A stretch of 64,000 nt of DNA, taken from assembly GCF_042429235.1 (NCBI RefSeq), contig NZ_JBHMBA010000008.1, one strand, 5' to 3'. How positions within the stretch are numbered: the first letter of the stretch is position 1; the number at the start of each line of letters is the position of its first letter. The notes under the pieces were generated by a model. It saw only the letters and a program-made list of their open reading frames with translations. It was not told where the DNA came from and ran no database searches. The translations under genes and the position numbers were made by a program. Source of the DNA: Arthrobacter_B citreus. Lineage in GTDB: Bacteria; Actinomycetota; Actinomycetes; Actinomycetales; Micrococcaceae. This document shows, piece by piece, positions 35,689-44,620 of the stretch.

Positions 35689-35928
35689 TTACTCGGCGCG
35701 CGCCTGTTCCCGGGCCGCGTCGAGACGGCGGCGCGCACCCTCGAGCCAGGACTCGCAGCGCGTGGCGAGCTGCTCGCCGCGCTCCCACAGGGCGAGGGAT
35801 TCTTCCAATGACGCGCCGCCGGTTTCCAGCCGGCCGACCACGGACACCAGTTCGTCGCGGGCCTGCTCATAGCTCATGGCCTCAATGTCGGCCGGAACTG
35901 CTGATGCTTCGTTTGCTGCGGGATTCAT
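35689..35928 (-). CDS. xseB: Exodeoxyribonuclease VII small subunit
   Basis: A 79-residue, mostly helical protein; the central SYEQARDELVSVVGRLETGG and SLEESLALWERGEQLA match XseB. It assembles with XseA into exonuclease VII, which degrades single-stranded DNA. It lies 81 nt downstream of xseA on the same strand. Confidence 0.95.
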   Translation of the reverse strand: MNPAANEASAVPADIEAMSYEQARDELVSVVGRLETGGASLEESLALWERGEQLATRCESWLEGARRRLDAAREQARAE

Positions 35929-36009
35929 TTCTGTTGCTTCCTTCGGGTTGGAATGTCGGGGGAACTGCGCGGGACCGGGGCGGTTAGGGGAGGCCGCCCC
36001 GGGGAAAGC

Positions 36010-37293
36010 TCACTCGGATGCGGCGGCCGGGCCGGTTTCCGCAGTGGCGGCAAGTTCGCCAACCGCCACCCTGATGCGCAGGTGTGCTGCGGCGGGAACA
36101 GCTGCCGCGTCCCGGACCACGGCGCCGTCGGCAAGCTGTACGACGGCGTAGCCGCGGTCCAGCGTGTTCTGCGGCGACAGGGCGCGCACCTGGGCCCGGA
36201 GATGGGAAATGCGGTCGGTGTCCCGCCGGACCTCCGAGACCATGCAGGACAGGGCCCGTTCCCGCAGGCGAGTGACGTCCTGGGCACGCCCGTCGATCAT
36301 GGTTTCCGGTGCGGCCATGACGGGGCGGGACCTGATGTGGTTCAGACGTTCCTTTTCCCGGCCGACCGTCAGCTCCACGATGCGCCTCAGCTGGGCCCGT
36401 GCGGCGCCGATACGGTGCAGTTCCTCACCAACATCCGGCACAATCCGCTTGGCGGCGTCCGTGGGAGTGGAAGCGCGCAGATCAGCCACCTCATCCAGCA
36501 GCGGCCGGTCCGCTTCGTGGCCGATGGCGCTGACCACGGGAGTCTGAGCTGCCGAGACTGCCCGGACCAGGTCCTCATGGCTGAACGGGAGCAGGTCTTC
36601 CAGCGAGCCGCCGCCGCGGGCAATGACAATGACGTCCACCTCGGGCATGGCATCAAGCTGCGCCAGCGCACGGGTAACCTCGGCTACGGCGTTGACGCCC
36701 TGCACCGCCACTTCGCGGACTTCGAAGGCCACGGCGGGCCAGCGAAGGGCGGCGTTGCGCATCACGTCCTTCATGGCGTCCGAGTTGCGGCCGGTAATCA
36801 GTCCGATCCGTCCCGGCAGCAGCGGCAGGGGGAGCTTGCGGTCATCGTTGAACAGACCTTCGGCCGCCAGGGACTGCCGCAGGCGTTCAATCCGGGCCAG
36901 CAGGTCGCCGATCCCCACCGGGCGGATGTCGCGGGTCTGCATGGACAGCCGCCCGGTCTTGACCCAAAAATCGGGCTTGACCTGGGCCACCACCCGGGCA
37001 CCGCGTTCGAGCGGAAGCTCCAGCCGGTTCATCACCGCGCTCCACACGGTGAGGGACAGCGATATCTCAGCGTCGACGTCGCGCAGTGTGATGTACGAGG
37101 CGTTGGCCCGCTTATTCAGCTCAATGACCTGTCCCTCCACCCAGGTGGCCGGGGCGCGGTCAATGTAGGTCTTGAGGTTCCGGGACAGCAGCTGAAGCGG
37201 CCAGGGGTTCTCGGGAGTTGTTTCCGCAGCCGTCTTTGGAAGGCTCGTGGGAGCGGTTTCATCGGGGCCGGAGGGGTCTAGGGGGTCTTGCAT
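36010..37293 (-). CDS. xseA: Exodeoxyribonuclease VII large subunit
   Basis: A 427-residue XseA. The N-terminal OB-fold spans about residues 30-130 (WVEGQVIELN, YITLRDVDAEIS). The catalytic domain includes GRIGLITGRNSDAMKDV, the DVIVIARGGGSLEDLLPF motif and GHEADRPLLDEVADLRASTP. Acts with XseB on single-stranded DNA ends. Confidence 0.96.
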   Translation of the reverse strand: MQDPLDPSGPDETAPTSLPKTAAETTPENPWPLQLLSRNLKTYIDRAPATWVEGQVIELNKRANASYITLRDVDAEISLSLTVWSAVMNRLELPLERGARVVAQVKPDFWVKTGRLSMQTRDIRPVGIGDLLARIERLRQSLAAEGLFNDDRKLPLPLLPGRIGLITGRNSDAMKDVMRNAALRWPAVAFEVREVAVQGVNAVAEVTRALAQLDAMPEVDVIVIARGGGSLEDLLPFSHEDLVRAVSAAQTPVVSAIGHEADRPLLDEVADLRASTPTDAAKRIVPDVGEELHRIGAARAQLRRIVELTVGREKERLNHIRSRPVMAAPETMIDGRAQDVTRLRERALSCMVSEVRRDTDRISHLRAQVRALSPQNTLDRGYAVVQLADGAVVRDAAAVPAAAHLRIRVAVGELAATAETGPAAASE

Positions 37294-37443
37294 AAGTTAA
37301 TGTCTATCAGGTGCCGCCCACAACGCGCGTTCCGAACCGGGACTGCGGGATTTCGGTTGTGCCGGCTGCCCCGCTTCTATGATCCATGCTCTGCTGAACG
37401 ATTAGTCTCCATTCCGCTCTGCGAAAGAACGAAGAAAGAATCC

Positions 37444-38283
37444 ATGCGAACTTTTGGTTCGGCGCTTCTGGGCCTGGTGGCCGTCCTGCTGGCGGTAGCC
37501 GCTTTCTGTTCCGCCTGGCTCTCGGAGAACGTGGTCTCCGAGAGCGGGTTCACCGCCCTGGGCCAGCCGCTGGGGAGTGACTCCGCTTTCCAGCAGAACC
37601 TGTCTGAGGCGATTGGGCGGCAGGCGGCCGAGAGTCTTCAGGTGCCCGACGCCATCGCCGGTTTTGTCGAACCGCTGATTGTCAGTGCGGTGCAGGGTGT
37701 GCAGTCGCTGCCAGAGTATCCGCAGGCGTGGGACGATACGCTGCGCCGCTCGCACGCCCAGACGTTCGACGGCGAGGGCGGCGTCACGCTGGACGTGGCA
37801 CCGCTGGTGGGGCTGGTGGTCAACGGAGTCGGCAGTGAAACCGGAATAGAGGTGGCTGCGCCCGAGACCTCGCCGGTGCCGCTTACCGGGGAGGACCGGC
37901 GCCACTACGTGGAGTCGCTGGTGTCGGTGGCCGGTGCGTGGCCGTATCTGGCGATCGCTGCTGCGGTTGCGGCCGTTCTTGCTCTGCTGACAGCCCGGAG
38001 CCGGAGCGCGGCCCTGGCATGGCTTGGCTTTGGGACGCTGCTCGCCGGCGGACTGATGTGGATCGGTGCGGGCAGTCTTCCGGCGCTCGCCGCCCGGCCG
38101 GCGTACGGCAGTGCCGTTGCCGAAACGTTCGCTGCCGCTTTTTCCACCGAAGCTGCGGCAAGCCTGCAGGCCTGGACGATTCCCTTCCTCCTGGGGGCAG
38201 CGGTGCTGCTGGTCTTGGGACTGTTGGCACGGTCACTAAGCGGGGCCCATGCGCGCCGCAGCGCCTACGGACGCCGCCCCTGA
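37444..38283 (+). CDS. Hypothetical membrane protein, two-helix C-terminal region
   Basis: A 279-residue protein with an N-terminal helix (FGSALLGLVAVLLAVAAFCSA), an extracytoplasmic domain of about 130 residues (SESGFTALGQPLGSDSAFQQ and following) and three hydrophobic segments toward the C-terminus. ATG 37444 follows GAAAGAA. This layout is seen in actinobacterial proteins near xseA/ispH. I cannot assign a function. Confidence 0.72.
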   Translation: MRTFGSALLGLVAVLLAVAAFCSAWLSENVVSESGFTALGQPLGSDSAFQQNLSEAIGRQAAESLQVPDAIAGFVEPLIVSAVQGVQSLPEYPQAWDDTLRRSHAQTFDGEGGVTLDVAPLVGLVVNGVGSETGIEVAAPETSPVPLTGEDRRHYVESLVSVAGAWPYLAIAAAVAAVLALLTARSRSAALAWLGFGTLLAGGLMWIGAGSLPALAARPAYGSAVAETFAAAFSTEAAASLQAWTIPFLLGAAVLLVLGLLARSLSGAHARRSAYGRRP

Positions 38284-38374
38284 TCACGGAACCGGCGCAT
38301 GCCGCGGGTGCGCCCATAGCGGACGCCGGACCCTTAGGCCCATTCGGTGCCGGGGCACCCGATAGCATGGATGC

Positions 38375-39454
38375 ATGACCAGCACTGCCGTATCCGTGCC
38401 TATGCCCACCGTGCCCCGCCGGCGCCGCAGCCCGCAGGAGGTGGCCGCAGCCGCCCCTGTGAGCGGTCCGCGCCGTGTCCTGCTTGCCGCACCGCGCGGT
38501 TACTGCGCCGGTGTTGACCGTGCCGTGATCGCCGTCGAAAAGGCGCTGGAGGCTTACGGGCCGCCCGTCTACGTGCGCAAGCAGATTGTGCACAACCTCC
38601 ACGTCGTGCAGACGCTGGAGGAAAAGGGCGCCATCTTCGTTGATGAAACCGACGAGGTTCCCGAGGGCTCGCTGCTGATCTTCTCCGCCCACGGCGTCTC
38701 ACCCGCCGTCGTGCAGTCCGCAGCTGACCGCAACCTGCAGACCATCGACGCCACCTGCCCGCTGGTCACCAAGGTCCATAAGGAAGCCGTACGCTTTGCC
38801 CGCGACGACTTCGACATCCTGCTGATCGGACACGCCGGCCACGAGGAAGTTGAAGGCACCTACGGCGAGGCACCGGAGCACACCCAGATTGTCAACGGTC
38901 CCGAAGACGTCGACAAGGTCACGGTCCGGGATCCGGACAAGGTCATTTGGCTGTCGCAGACCACGCTGAGCGTGGATGAGGCGATGCACACCGTGGAACT
39001 GCTGCGCAAGCGGTTCCCCACCCTGCAGGATCCGCCCAGCGACGACATTTGCTACGCCACGTCCAACCGCCAGACCGCGATCAAGAAGATTGCCCCGGAA
39101 GCCGATCTGGTTCTGGTGGTGGGCTCGGCCAACTCCTCGAACTCGGTCCGTCTAGTGGAAGTTGCACTGGAATACGGGGCCAAGGCCTCCTACCGCGTCG
39201 ATTTCGCCAACGAAGTGGACGAGAGCTGGTTTGAGGGCGTCTCCACGGTGGGCGTGACATCCGGCGCCTCGGTGCCGGAAAGCCTGGTGCAGGAAGTGCT
39301 GATGCTGCTGGCCGACTACGGCTATGGCGACGTCGAGGAAGTGGTCACCGCGCAGGAGGACATCATGTTCTCGCTGCCCAAGGAAATCCGCGCCACGCTC
39401 AAGGCCATGGGGGACACCTCCCGCGGTTTGGGAGGCCGGCGCGCCGGAGCCTAG
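38375..39454 (+). CDS. ispH: 4-hydroxy-3-methylbut-2-enyl diphosphate reductase
   Basis: A 359-residue iron-sulfur enzyme, last step of the MEP isoprenoid pathway (HMBPP to IPP and DMAPP). Cluster cysteines lie in GYCAGVDRAVIAVEKAL, ATCPLVTKVHKE and ICYATSNRQTAI. The C-terminal GVTSGASVPE and SNSVRLVEVA are conserved. It precedes ychF by 26 nt. Confidence 0.97.
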   Translation: MTSTAVSVPMPTVPRRRRSPQEVAAAAPVSGPRRVLLAAPRGYCAGVDRAVIAVEKALEAYGPPVYVRKQIVHNLHVVQTLEEKGAIFVDETDEVPEGSLLIFSAHGVSPAVVQSAADRNLQTIDATCPLVTKVHKEAVRFARDDFDILLIGHAGHEEVEGTYGEAPEHTQIVNGPEDVDKVTVRDPDKVIWLSQTTLSVDEAMHTVELLRKRFPTLQDPPSDDICYATSNRQTAIKKIAPEADLVLVVGSANSSNSVRLVEVALEYGAKASYRVDFANEVDESWFEGVSTVGVTSGASVPESLVQEVLMLLADYGYGDVEEVVTAQEDIMFSLPKEIRATLKAMGDTSRGLGGRRAGA

Positions 39455-39480
39455 CTCCGGCACCGGTATGATTGTTTACC

Positions 39481-40590
39481 GTGGCTCTTACTATTGGCAT
39501 CGTCGGCCTGCCCAACGTCGGCAAATCAACCCTGTTCAATGCGCTGACCCGCAATAACGTTCTGGCGGCGAACTATCCGTTCGCCACCATCGAACCGAAC
39601 GTCGGCGTCGTCTCGCTTCCGGATCCGCGGCTGGCCAAGCTGGCTGAAATTCACGGCTCCGCACGGATCCTGCCGGCAACGGTGTCCTTCGTGGACATCG
39701 CCGGCATCGTCAAGGGTGCGTCCGAAGGCGAAGGCCTGGGCAACCAGTTCCTGGCGAACATCCGCGAAGCCGAGGCCATTGCCCAGGTGATCCGCGTGTT
39801 CGATGACCCCGATGTCATCCACGTGGACGGCAAGGTGGATCCCCGCTCCGACATGGAGACCATCAACACCGAACTGATCCTTGCTGACCTGCAGACCCTG
39901 GAAAAGGCGATTCCGCGGGTGGAGAAGGAAGTCAAGATCAAGAAGCGCGACGCCGCTCAGCTGGCCGCCATGCAGGCCGCACAGGCCGTGCTGGAGCGCG
40001 GTGACACCATCTTCTCCTCCGTGGAGAAGGACAAGCTGGACATGGAGCACCTGCGTGAGCTGAGCCTGCTCACCGCCAAGCCGTTCATCTACGTGTTCAA
40101 CGTGGACGACGCCGTGCTGGGCAACCCGGAGCGCCAGGAAGAGCTGCGTTCCCTCGTGGCCCCGGCCGATGCCATCTTCCTCGATGCCAAGCTCGAAGCC
40201 GACCTGGTGGAGCTGGACGAGGAAGAAGCCCGCGAAATGCTGGAAATGAGCGGACAGGAAGAGTCCGGCCTGGACAAGCTGGCCCGCGTCGGCTTCCACA
40301 CCCTGGGCCTGCAGACCTACCTGACGGCCGGTCCCAAGGAAACGCGTGCATGGACCATCCGCAAGGGCGACACCGCCCCGCAGGCCGCCGGCGTCATCCA
40401 CTCCGACTTCCAGCGCGGCTTCATCAAGGCCGAGGTTGTTTCCTTCGATGATCTCGCCGAGGCCGGTTCCATGGCCGAGGCCAAGTCCCGCGGCAAGGTC
40501 CGCATCGAAGGCAAGGACTACGTCATGGCCGACGGCGACGTGGTGGAGTTCCGTCACGGAATAACCTCTGCGGCACAGGGTAAAAAGTGA
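39481..40590 (+). CDS. ychF: Redox-regulated ATPase YchF, C-terminus rewritten by the mobile element
   Basis: A 369-residue Obg-family P-loop protein that prefers ATP. GIVGLPNVGKSTLFNALT is the P-loop, and a TGS domain forms the C-terminus. GTG 39481 gives the usual N-terminus. The family normally ends DGDVVEFRFNV; here the last native residues are DGDVVEFR, followed by 11 residues (HGITSAAQGKK) read from the inserted element. The missing VVEFRFNV-stop sequence is found at 63829-63855. Removing the insertion gives 361 residues. The protein is probably still functional because only the last three residues changed. Confidence 0.95.
   Translation: MALTIGIVGLPNVGKSTLFNALTRNNVLAANYPFATIEPNVGVVSLPDPRLAKLAEIHGSARILPATVSFVDIAGIVKGASEGEGLGNQFLANIREAEAIAQVIRVFDDPDVIHVDGKVDPRSDMETINTELILADLQTLEKAIPRVEKEVKIKKRDAAQLAAMQAAQAVLERGDTIFSSVEKDKLDMEHLRELSLLTAKPFIYVFNVDDAVLGNPERQEELRSLVAPADAIFLDAKLEADLVELDEEEAREMLEMSGQEESGLDKLARVGFHTLGLQTYLTAGPKETRAWTIRKGDTAPQAAGVIHSDFQRGFIKAEVVSFDDLAEAGSMAEAKSRGKVRIEGKDYVMADGDVVEFRHGITSAAQGKK
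40538..40565. other. attL: left junction of the ychF-integrated element
   Basis: The 16-bp sequence ACGTGGTGGAGTTCCG (40538-40553) recurs at the right end (63827-63842). Bases before it match native ychF; bases after it (from 40554) are element DNA. The segment GTTCCGTCACGGAATAAC (40548-40565) is the element half-site, nearly the reverse complement of the half-site at the right end. Confidence 0.92.
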
Positions 40591-40626
40591 GGCGCTGGCC
40601 CAGCTCGGCTCTGGGGGACATAAACC

Positions 40627-42486
40627 GTGGCTAACGAACGCATCACTGAGGATCTTGTCGACAACCTCCTTCGTGCTTTGGGCTACTACGACGATTCCGA
40701 CCTGGTTGTCGTTGAGAAGCAGCAATCCGCCGTCCAAGACATCCGTAGGGGTCTCTCCAAGGCGTCCAAGACCGGTAAGGGTAAAGCCGCCGGATACCCA
40801 GAGTTCATCATTACGTCGCCGGGTACACCCGATATGCTCGTGGTTGTCGAGTGCAAAGCCGATGTTCGCTACCACGAGTCGATTGACCGCGGTCAGCCCA
40901 AGGACTACGCCGTCGACGGTGTGCTCCACTACGCTCGACACCTATCATCCAACTACACCGTGATTTCTATTGCCGTCTCGGGCAAGCCTCAGTCGAACGA
41001 GTGGTCGTTCTTCGTAACGCCGAAGGGCACTACCCAGGAACATAAGTTGGTGTCGCCAATGGGTGCTCCAATTACCGAGCTGGTCGGCCTAAACGATCTC
41101 TTCGCTGCGGCGTCATTCGACCCTAAGGTCCAGAAACAGCGGGAACACGATCTGATCTCCTTCTCGATGGAGATGCACGAGTTTATGCGTGATGAGGCCG
41201 AGCTCGAAGAGAAGGAAAAACCGCTTGCGGTCGCCGGCACCTTGATCGCACTGAAAGATCAGATTTTTGCCAGGACCTATGACTCTTACCCTGCCGCTGA
41301 CTTGCCTGAGTTTTGGATCCAGTCGATCAAGCGGGTCATCCAAGACGCGAAACTTCCGGTCTCCAAGCTCGAGAACATCACACAGCCGTTCACCAATATT
41401 CAGGTTCACCCCGAACTGCGCAAGCCAACAAAGGGCTATCCGAAGGGGCTGCTAAACGAAATCGTCGCGATGCTCGCCGAGAAGGTCATGCCCTTCTTGA
41501 CGATCTACCAAGACTTCGACGTGGTCGGCGCTTTCTACGGAGAGTTCTTGAAGTATACGGGCGGTGACGGCAAAGGCCTCGGCATCGTACTGACGCCCAA
41601 GCACGTGACTGAGCTGTTTACCTTGATAGGTAACGTCACCAAGGACGATAAGGTTCTCGACATGTGCGCGGGCACCGGCGGGTTCCTCATCTCGTCTATG
41701 GTCCAAATGATGAAATCGGCGACGACCGAGGCCGAGGTCACGGCCATCAAGAAGAAGCAGCTAATTGGGGTAGAGCAGAACCCGACCATGTACGCCTTGG
41801 CAGCGTCGAACATGATCCTTCGAGGCGATGGAAAGGCAAACCTCTATCAGGGTTCATGCTTCGATCCGGCCATTGCCGCCGGCGTGAAGAAGCACAAAGC
41901 TAACGTCGGCATGATTAACCCGCCGTACGCGAAGTCGAAGGAAGACCTCCACGAGCTCCGGTTCGTTGAGCAGATGCTAGACAGTATGGAAAAGGGTGGC
42001 ACTGGGATCGCGATTGTGCCGATGTCTTGTGCTACAGCTCCGAGTGTTCATAAGCGGAACTTGCTGAAGAAGCATACCCTTGAAGCCGTCATGTCCATGC
42101 CGCCCGAGGCGTTCTACCCGGTCGGGGTCATCACATGCGTCATGGTCTTCACTGCTGGCGTTTCGCACGCCAAATCCAGCAGGAAGACCTGGTTTGGCTA
42201 CTGGCGGGATGACACCTTCGTAAAGGTCAAGAACCTTGGTCGCATCGACAAACACCACACTTGGACAGGGGTGCGCGACCGATGGATTGAAATGTATCGC
42301 AACCGCGAGGTCCACCCTGGTGAGTCTGTGATGCAAAAGGTCGATGCCACTGACGAGTGGGTTGCGGAAGCCTATATGGAGACCGACTACTCAGCGCTGA
42401 CACAGGATTCGTTCGAGCAAGTTCTCAAGGACTACTCCCTTTTCATCCTTCGGACGTCTGACCACGGTGTGCGGGACGAAGCGTAA
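40627..42486 (+). CDS. BcgI-like restriction-modification protein: PD-ExK nuclease fused to N6-adenine methyltransferase
   Basis: A 619-residue fusion. The N-terminal domain has TPD(69)MLVVVE(75)CK(77), a PD-(D/E)xK nuclease core. A helical region follows, then an HsdM-type methyltransferase with motif I DMCAGTGGF (345-353) and motif IV NPPY (431-434), which methylate adenine N6. With the 311-residue S protein, the size and layout match the two-subunit BcgI type IIB enzymes (about 640 plus 340 residues). GTG 40627 has GGGGGA upstream. The gene begins about 60 nt inside attL, directly behind ychF and on the same strand. Confidence 0.85.
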   Translation: MANERITEDLVDNLLRALGYYDDSDLVVVEKQQSAVQDIRRGLSKASKTGKGKAAGYPEFIITSPGTPDMLVVVECKADVRYHESIDRGQPKDYAVDGVLHYARHLSSNYTVISIAVSGKPQSNEWSFFVTPKGTTQEHKLVSPMGAPITELVGLNDLFAAASFDPKVQKQREHDLISFSMEMHEFMRDEAELEEKEKPLAVAGTLIALKDQIFARTYDSYPAADLPEFWIQSIKRVIQDAKLPVSKLENITQPFTNIQVHPELRKPTKGYPKGLLNEIVAMLAEKVMPFLTIYQDFDVVGAFYGEFLKYTGGDGKGLGIVLTPKHVTELFTLIGNVTKDDKVLDMCAGTGGFLISSMVQMMKSATTEAEVTAIKKKQLIGVEQNPTMYALAASNMILRGDGKANLYQGSCFDPAIAAGVKKHKANVGMINPPYAKSKEDLHELRFVEQMLDSMEKGGTGIAIVPMSCATAPSVHKRNLLKKHTLEAVMSMPPEAFYPVGVITCVMVFTAGVSHAKSSRKTWFGYWRDDTFVKVKNLGRIDKHHTWTGVRDRWIEMYRNREVHPGESVMQKVDATDEWVAEAYMETDYSALTQDSFEQVLKDYSLFILRTSDHGVRDEA

Positions 42487-43421
42487 TGCAGCGTCTTGAT
42501 GAAATATTCGATCTGCGCTACGGCCATTCACTTGAGCTTAACGCCCTAACGAAAGTCACGCCGCCCCTTGGGGTGAACTTCGCGTCACGCGCCATGCGTA
42601 ACAACGGCATAACCGCCAGAGTCCTCACATCCGCCGTCCCGGGCAAAGCCGGTGAGATCACGGTCGCCCTTGGAGGCAACGGGGTGCTCTCATCCTTCGT
42701 GCAGCCGGAGCCCTTTGTCTGCGGCAGAGACGTGATGATTTTGTCGCCCAAGGACCCAACAATGACGTTGGTCGAAAAACTTTGGTGGTGTCGTTGCATA
42801 TGGGAGAACCGCTACCGTTTCTCGTATGGTAGGCAGGCAAATAGGACGCTCGGATCGTTGCTTGTGCCTACTGAAATACCGCAGTGGGTTCGGGAAGCAT
42901 CCGTTCAGCCGGTGTCTTGGTCGGATGTGGCTGACTTTGGCTTGGTGACCGGATCTTACAGCAACACATGCGATGATCTGATCCCCCTTACGGATCTGTT
43001 TGATATCGAGGGTGGTCACGCACTCACGTTGAATAAGTTGACTGCGTGTGCAGCACCCGATGGAGTCAACTTTATTAGCCGAAAGACCAAGGATAACGGT
43101 ATCGCCGGGCGAGTCCTCGTCCCTGCAGGAATCACTCCAGCACCAGCTGGAACATTGTCGGTTGCATTGAGCGCCACGCCGCTTGCGACTTTCTATCAAG
43201 ACGAACCGTATTTGACGGCATATCACGTTGCCGTTTTGAAACCGAGGACTCCCATGTCTGTCGGTGAAATGCTGTGGTGGAAGCTCGTCATTGAGTCAAA
43301 TATGTACCGGTACTCGTATGGTCGCCAGGCCAATCGAACCCTGGCATCTCTTTTGGTGCCGGCAGCCCCGCCCACGTTCGTCAATGACGTTCTCGCTAAT
43401 CGTGAGTCGGCAGACGCTTAA
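42486..43421 (+). CDS. Specificity subunit with two homologous target-recognition repeats
   Basis: A 311-residue S-like protein. Residues 1-135 and about 165-300 are clear repeats: both contain a FD(L/I)xxGH(S/A)L start, a GVNF-SR segment, an NGI-(A/T)(G/A)RVL segment and end in YGRQANRTL(G/A)SLLVP. Two similar TRDs suggest recognition of a symmetrical or near-symmetrical bipartite site. ATG overlaps the stop of the RM fusion (TAATG). The protein would direct both cleavage and methylation. Confidence 0.85.
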   Translation: MQRLDEIFDLRYGHSLELNALTKVTPPLGVNFASRAMRNNGITARVLTSAVPGKAGEITVALGGNGVLSSFVQPEPFVCGRDVMILSPKDPTMTLVEKLWWCRCIWENRYRFSYGRQANRTLGSLLVPTEIPQWVREASVQPVSWSDVADFGLVTGSYSNTCDDLIPLTDLFDIEGGHALTLNKLTACAAPDGVNFISRKTKDNGIAGRVLVPAGITPAPAGTLSVALSATPLATFYQDEPYLTAYHVAVLKPRTPMSVGEMLWWKLVIESNMYRYSYGRQANRTLASLLVPAAPPTFVNDVLANRESADA

Positions 43422-43570
43422 GTGTCGCTCCTGGCCTTGTCATAGGTAAGGTCTCCGGGTGTCACCTTGTCGAGCTATGGCACTGTGACGAGCATTGCAA
43501 GAGATATTCGTTGGGCGTGGAGCGGCTCAGCAGAGTTCCGTCGCGCTTCTTGAGCAGGGCTCCTACTCAG

Positions 43571-43605
43571 AAAAAAAGTTCGTCCCGCGCTAGAGCTTTT
43601 TTTTT
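43571..43605. terminator. A/T-stem bidirectional terminator candidate
   Basis: AAAAAAAG (43571-43578) pairs with CTTTTTTT (43596-43603) and provides a T-tract on each strand. It lies in the 217-nt gap between the convergent S-subunit and nuclease genes; nothing else is evident in this gap. Confidence 0.45.
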
Positions 43606-43638
43606 CAGCTCACCCTAACGGCATCGGGACGTTCCCCC

Positions 43639-44322
43639 TTACTGGTCCTGTACCGGGAACTCGATCCACTCGTGCCGATTGTCCGTTGTCGAAACGGCGA
43701 GCACCCAGCAGTGTTCAGGAGTAAAGCCCATCCTTCTCAGCGAGGTAACCCACGAACCGAATGCCTTGGCTTGGTCCGACTTCACGACGGCGCGGAGGTC
43801 GTCCTTGCCCGTCGTCTTGAGATCGATCACGTCGCAATGCTTCCAGTCCATGCCGCCGATAAGGTCGGGTTGCGTTATAGAGGGCCGTAACTTGCCCGGA
43901 GATGCGAAAGGAGGCTGCGACCACAGCCACGCCCAGTCCCGGGCCACAGCTACGTCTTCGATGCACGTGGCTGCGCGCACGGCGGTCACCTGCAGCCTGT
44001 CGAGAACCCAAGTGCGCGCGTCGGTGTCCAGCTGGAAGAAGTCGTCGCGTGGTTTCGCCCACCATGGACCGCCTGGATCGAGGGCGAGTTCTGCCTTCGA
44101 CCATCTGGAGTCTGCAGAAGACTCTGTCAGTATCGTGACGAGGAATTCTGCGGCGGCAGCGGCGTCTTCGCTGATGGGAGCGACAGTTTTCCACTTTCCG
44201 AGGTCCTCGTCCCGTTGGCGGCGGCATCCACGTCGGAGTACCTGCGGCTTGGCGTATGGCATGCAGACCGCTCGGTCCACGAGTGTCCCCAGGACCGTTT
44301 GGGGCGTCCGGTCATTATGCAT
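43639..44322 (-). CDS. Putative PD-DxK nuclease, hypothetical
   Basis: A 227-residue protein. Near the C-terminus QPD(153)LIGGMDWKHCDVID(167)LK(169)TT fits the PD-(D/E)xK nuclease core, with the second acidic residue and the lysine on one strand. The N-terminal half is not recognised (CMPYAKPQVLRRG; then an acidic helical region). It is convergent with the RM operon and divergent from the Gabija-like genes, so its control is separate. It could be an independent restriction-like nuclease or an accessory of either neighbour. Confidence 0.5.
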   Translation of the reverse strand: MHNDRTPQTVLGTLVDRAVCMPYAKPQVLRRGCRRQRDEDLGKWKTVAPISEDAAAAAEFLVTILTESSADSRWSKAELALDPGGPWWAKPRDDFFQLDTDARTWVLDRLQVTAVRAATCIEDVAVARDWAWLWSQPPFASPGKLRPSITQPDLIGGMDWKHCDVIDLKTTGKDDLRAVVKSDQAKAFGSWVTSLRRMGFTPEHCWVLAVSTTDNRHEWIEFPVQDQ

Positions 44323-44390
44323 GGATCGCCCGCTCAGGTATTAACGTAGTGCCCGCGGAGCGCCACTTGTCCTCCGGCGGGGGCAGCGAG

Positions 44391-44416
44391 GCTCCCAGAC
44401 TTCTGAATCTGGGAGC
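44391..44416. promoter_or_regulatory. 9-bp inverted repeat upstream of the nuclease gene
   Basis: GCTCCCAGA, 8-nt loop, TCTGGGAGC: perfect arms, about 70 nt upstream of the nuclease start (44322, minus strand). It could be an operator. Confidence 0.4.
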
Positions 44417-44620
44417 GGGACCATTGGACGATTCTTCGCGCTGCTCGGCGATTCTTCCTCCATGTGCAAAGTTCGTGGTTTCAGTCCTGGGAACATCCAT
44501 GGCGTCAGCCTTCCTGTCGATAGTCGCTAACCTACAGAGGGCTACTGACAATCGGTGGTTACGCAAACATCTCCTTCGCGAGACAGAAAGTGATGTGCGG
44601 TTCTCTGCCGTGGGCGGAGC

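Noticed and set aside
40627..42486. BREX PglX or classical type I HsdM assignment for the methyltransferase
   Set aside because: An N-terminal PD-ExK domain is fused to it, there is no HsdR gene and no other BREX gene, and the size pair with S fits BcgI better.
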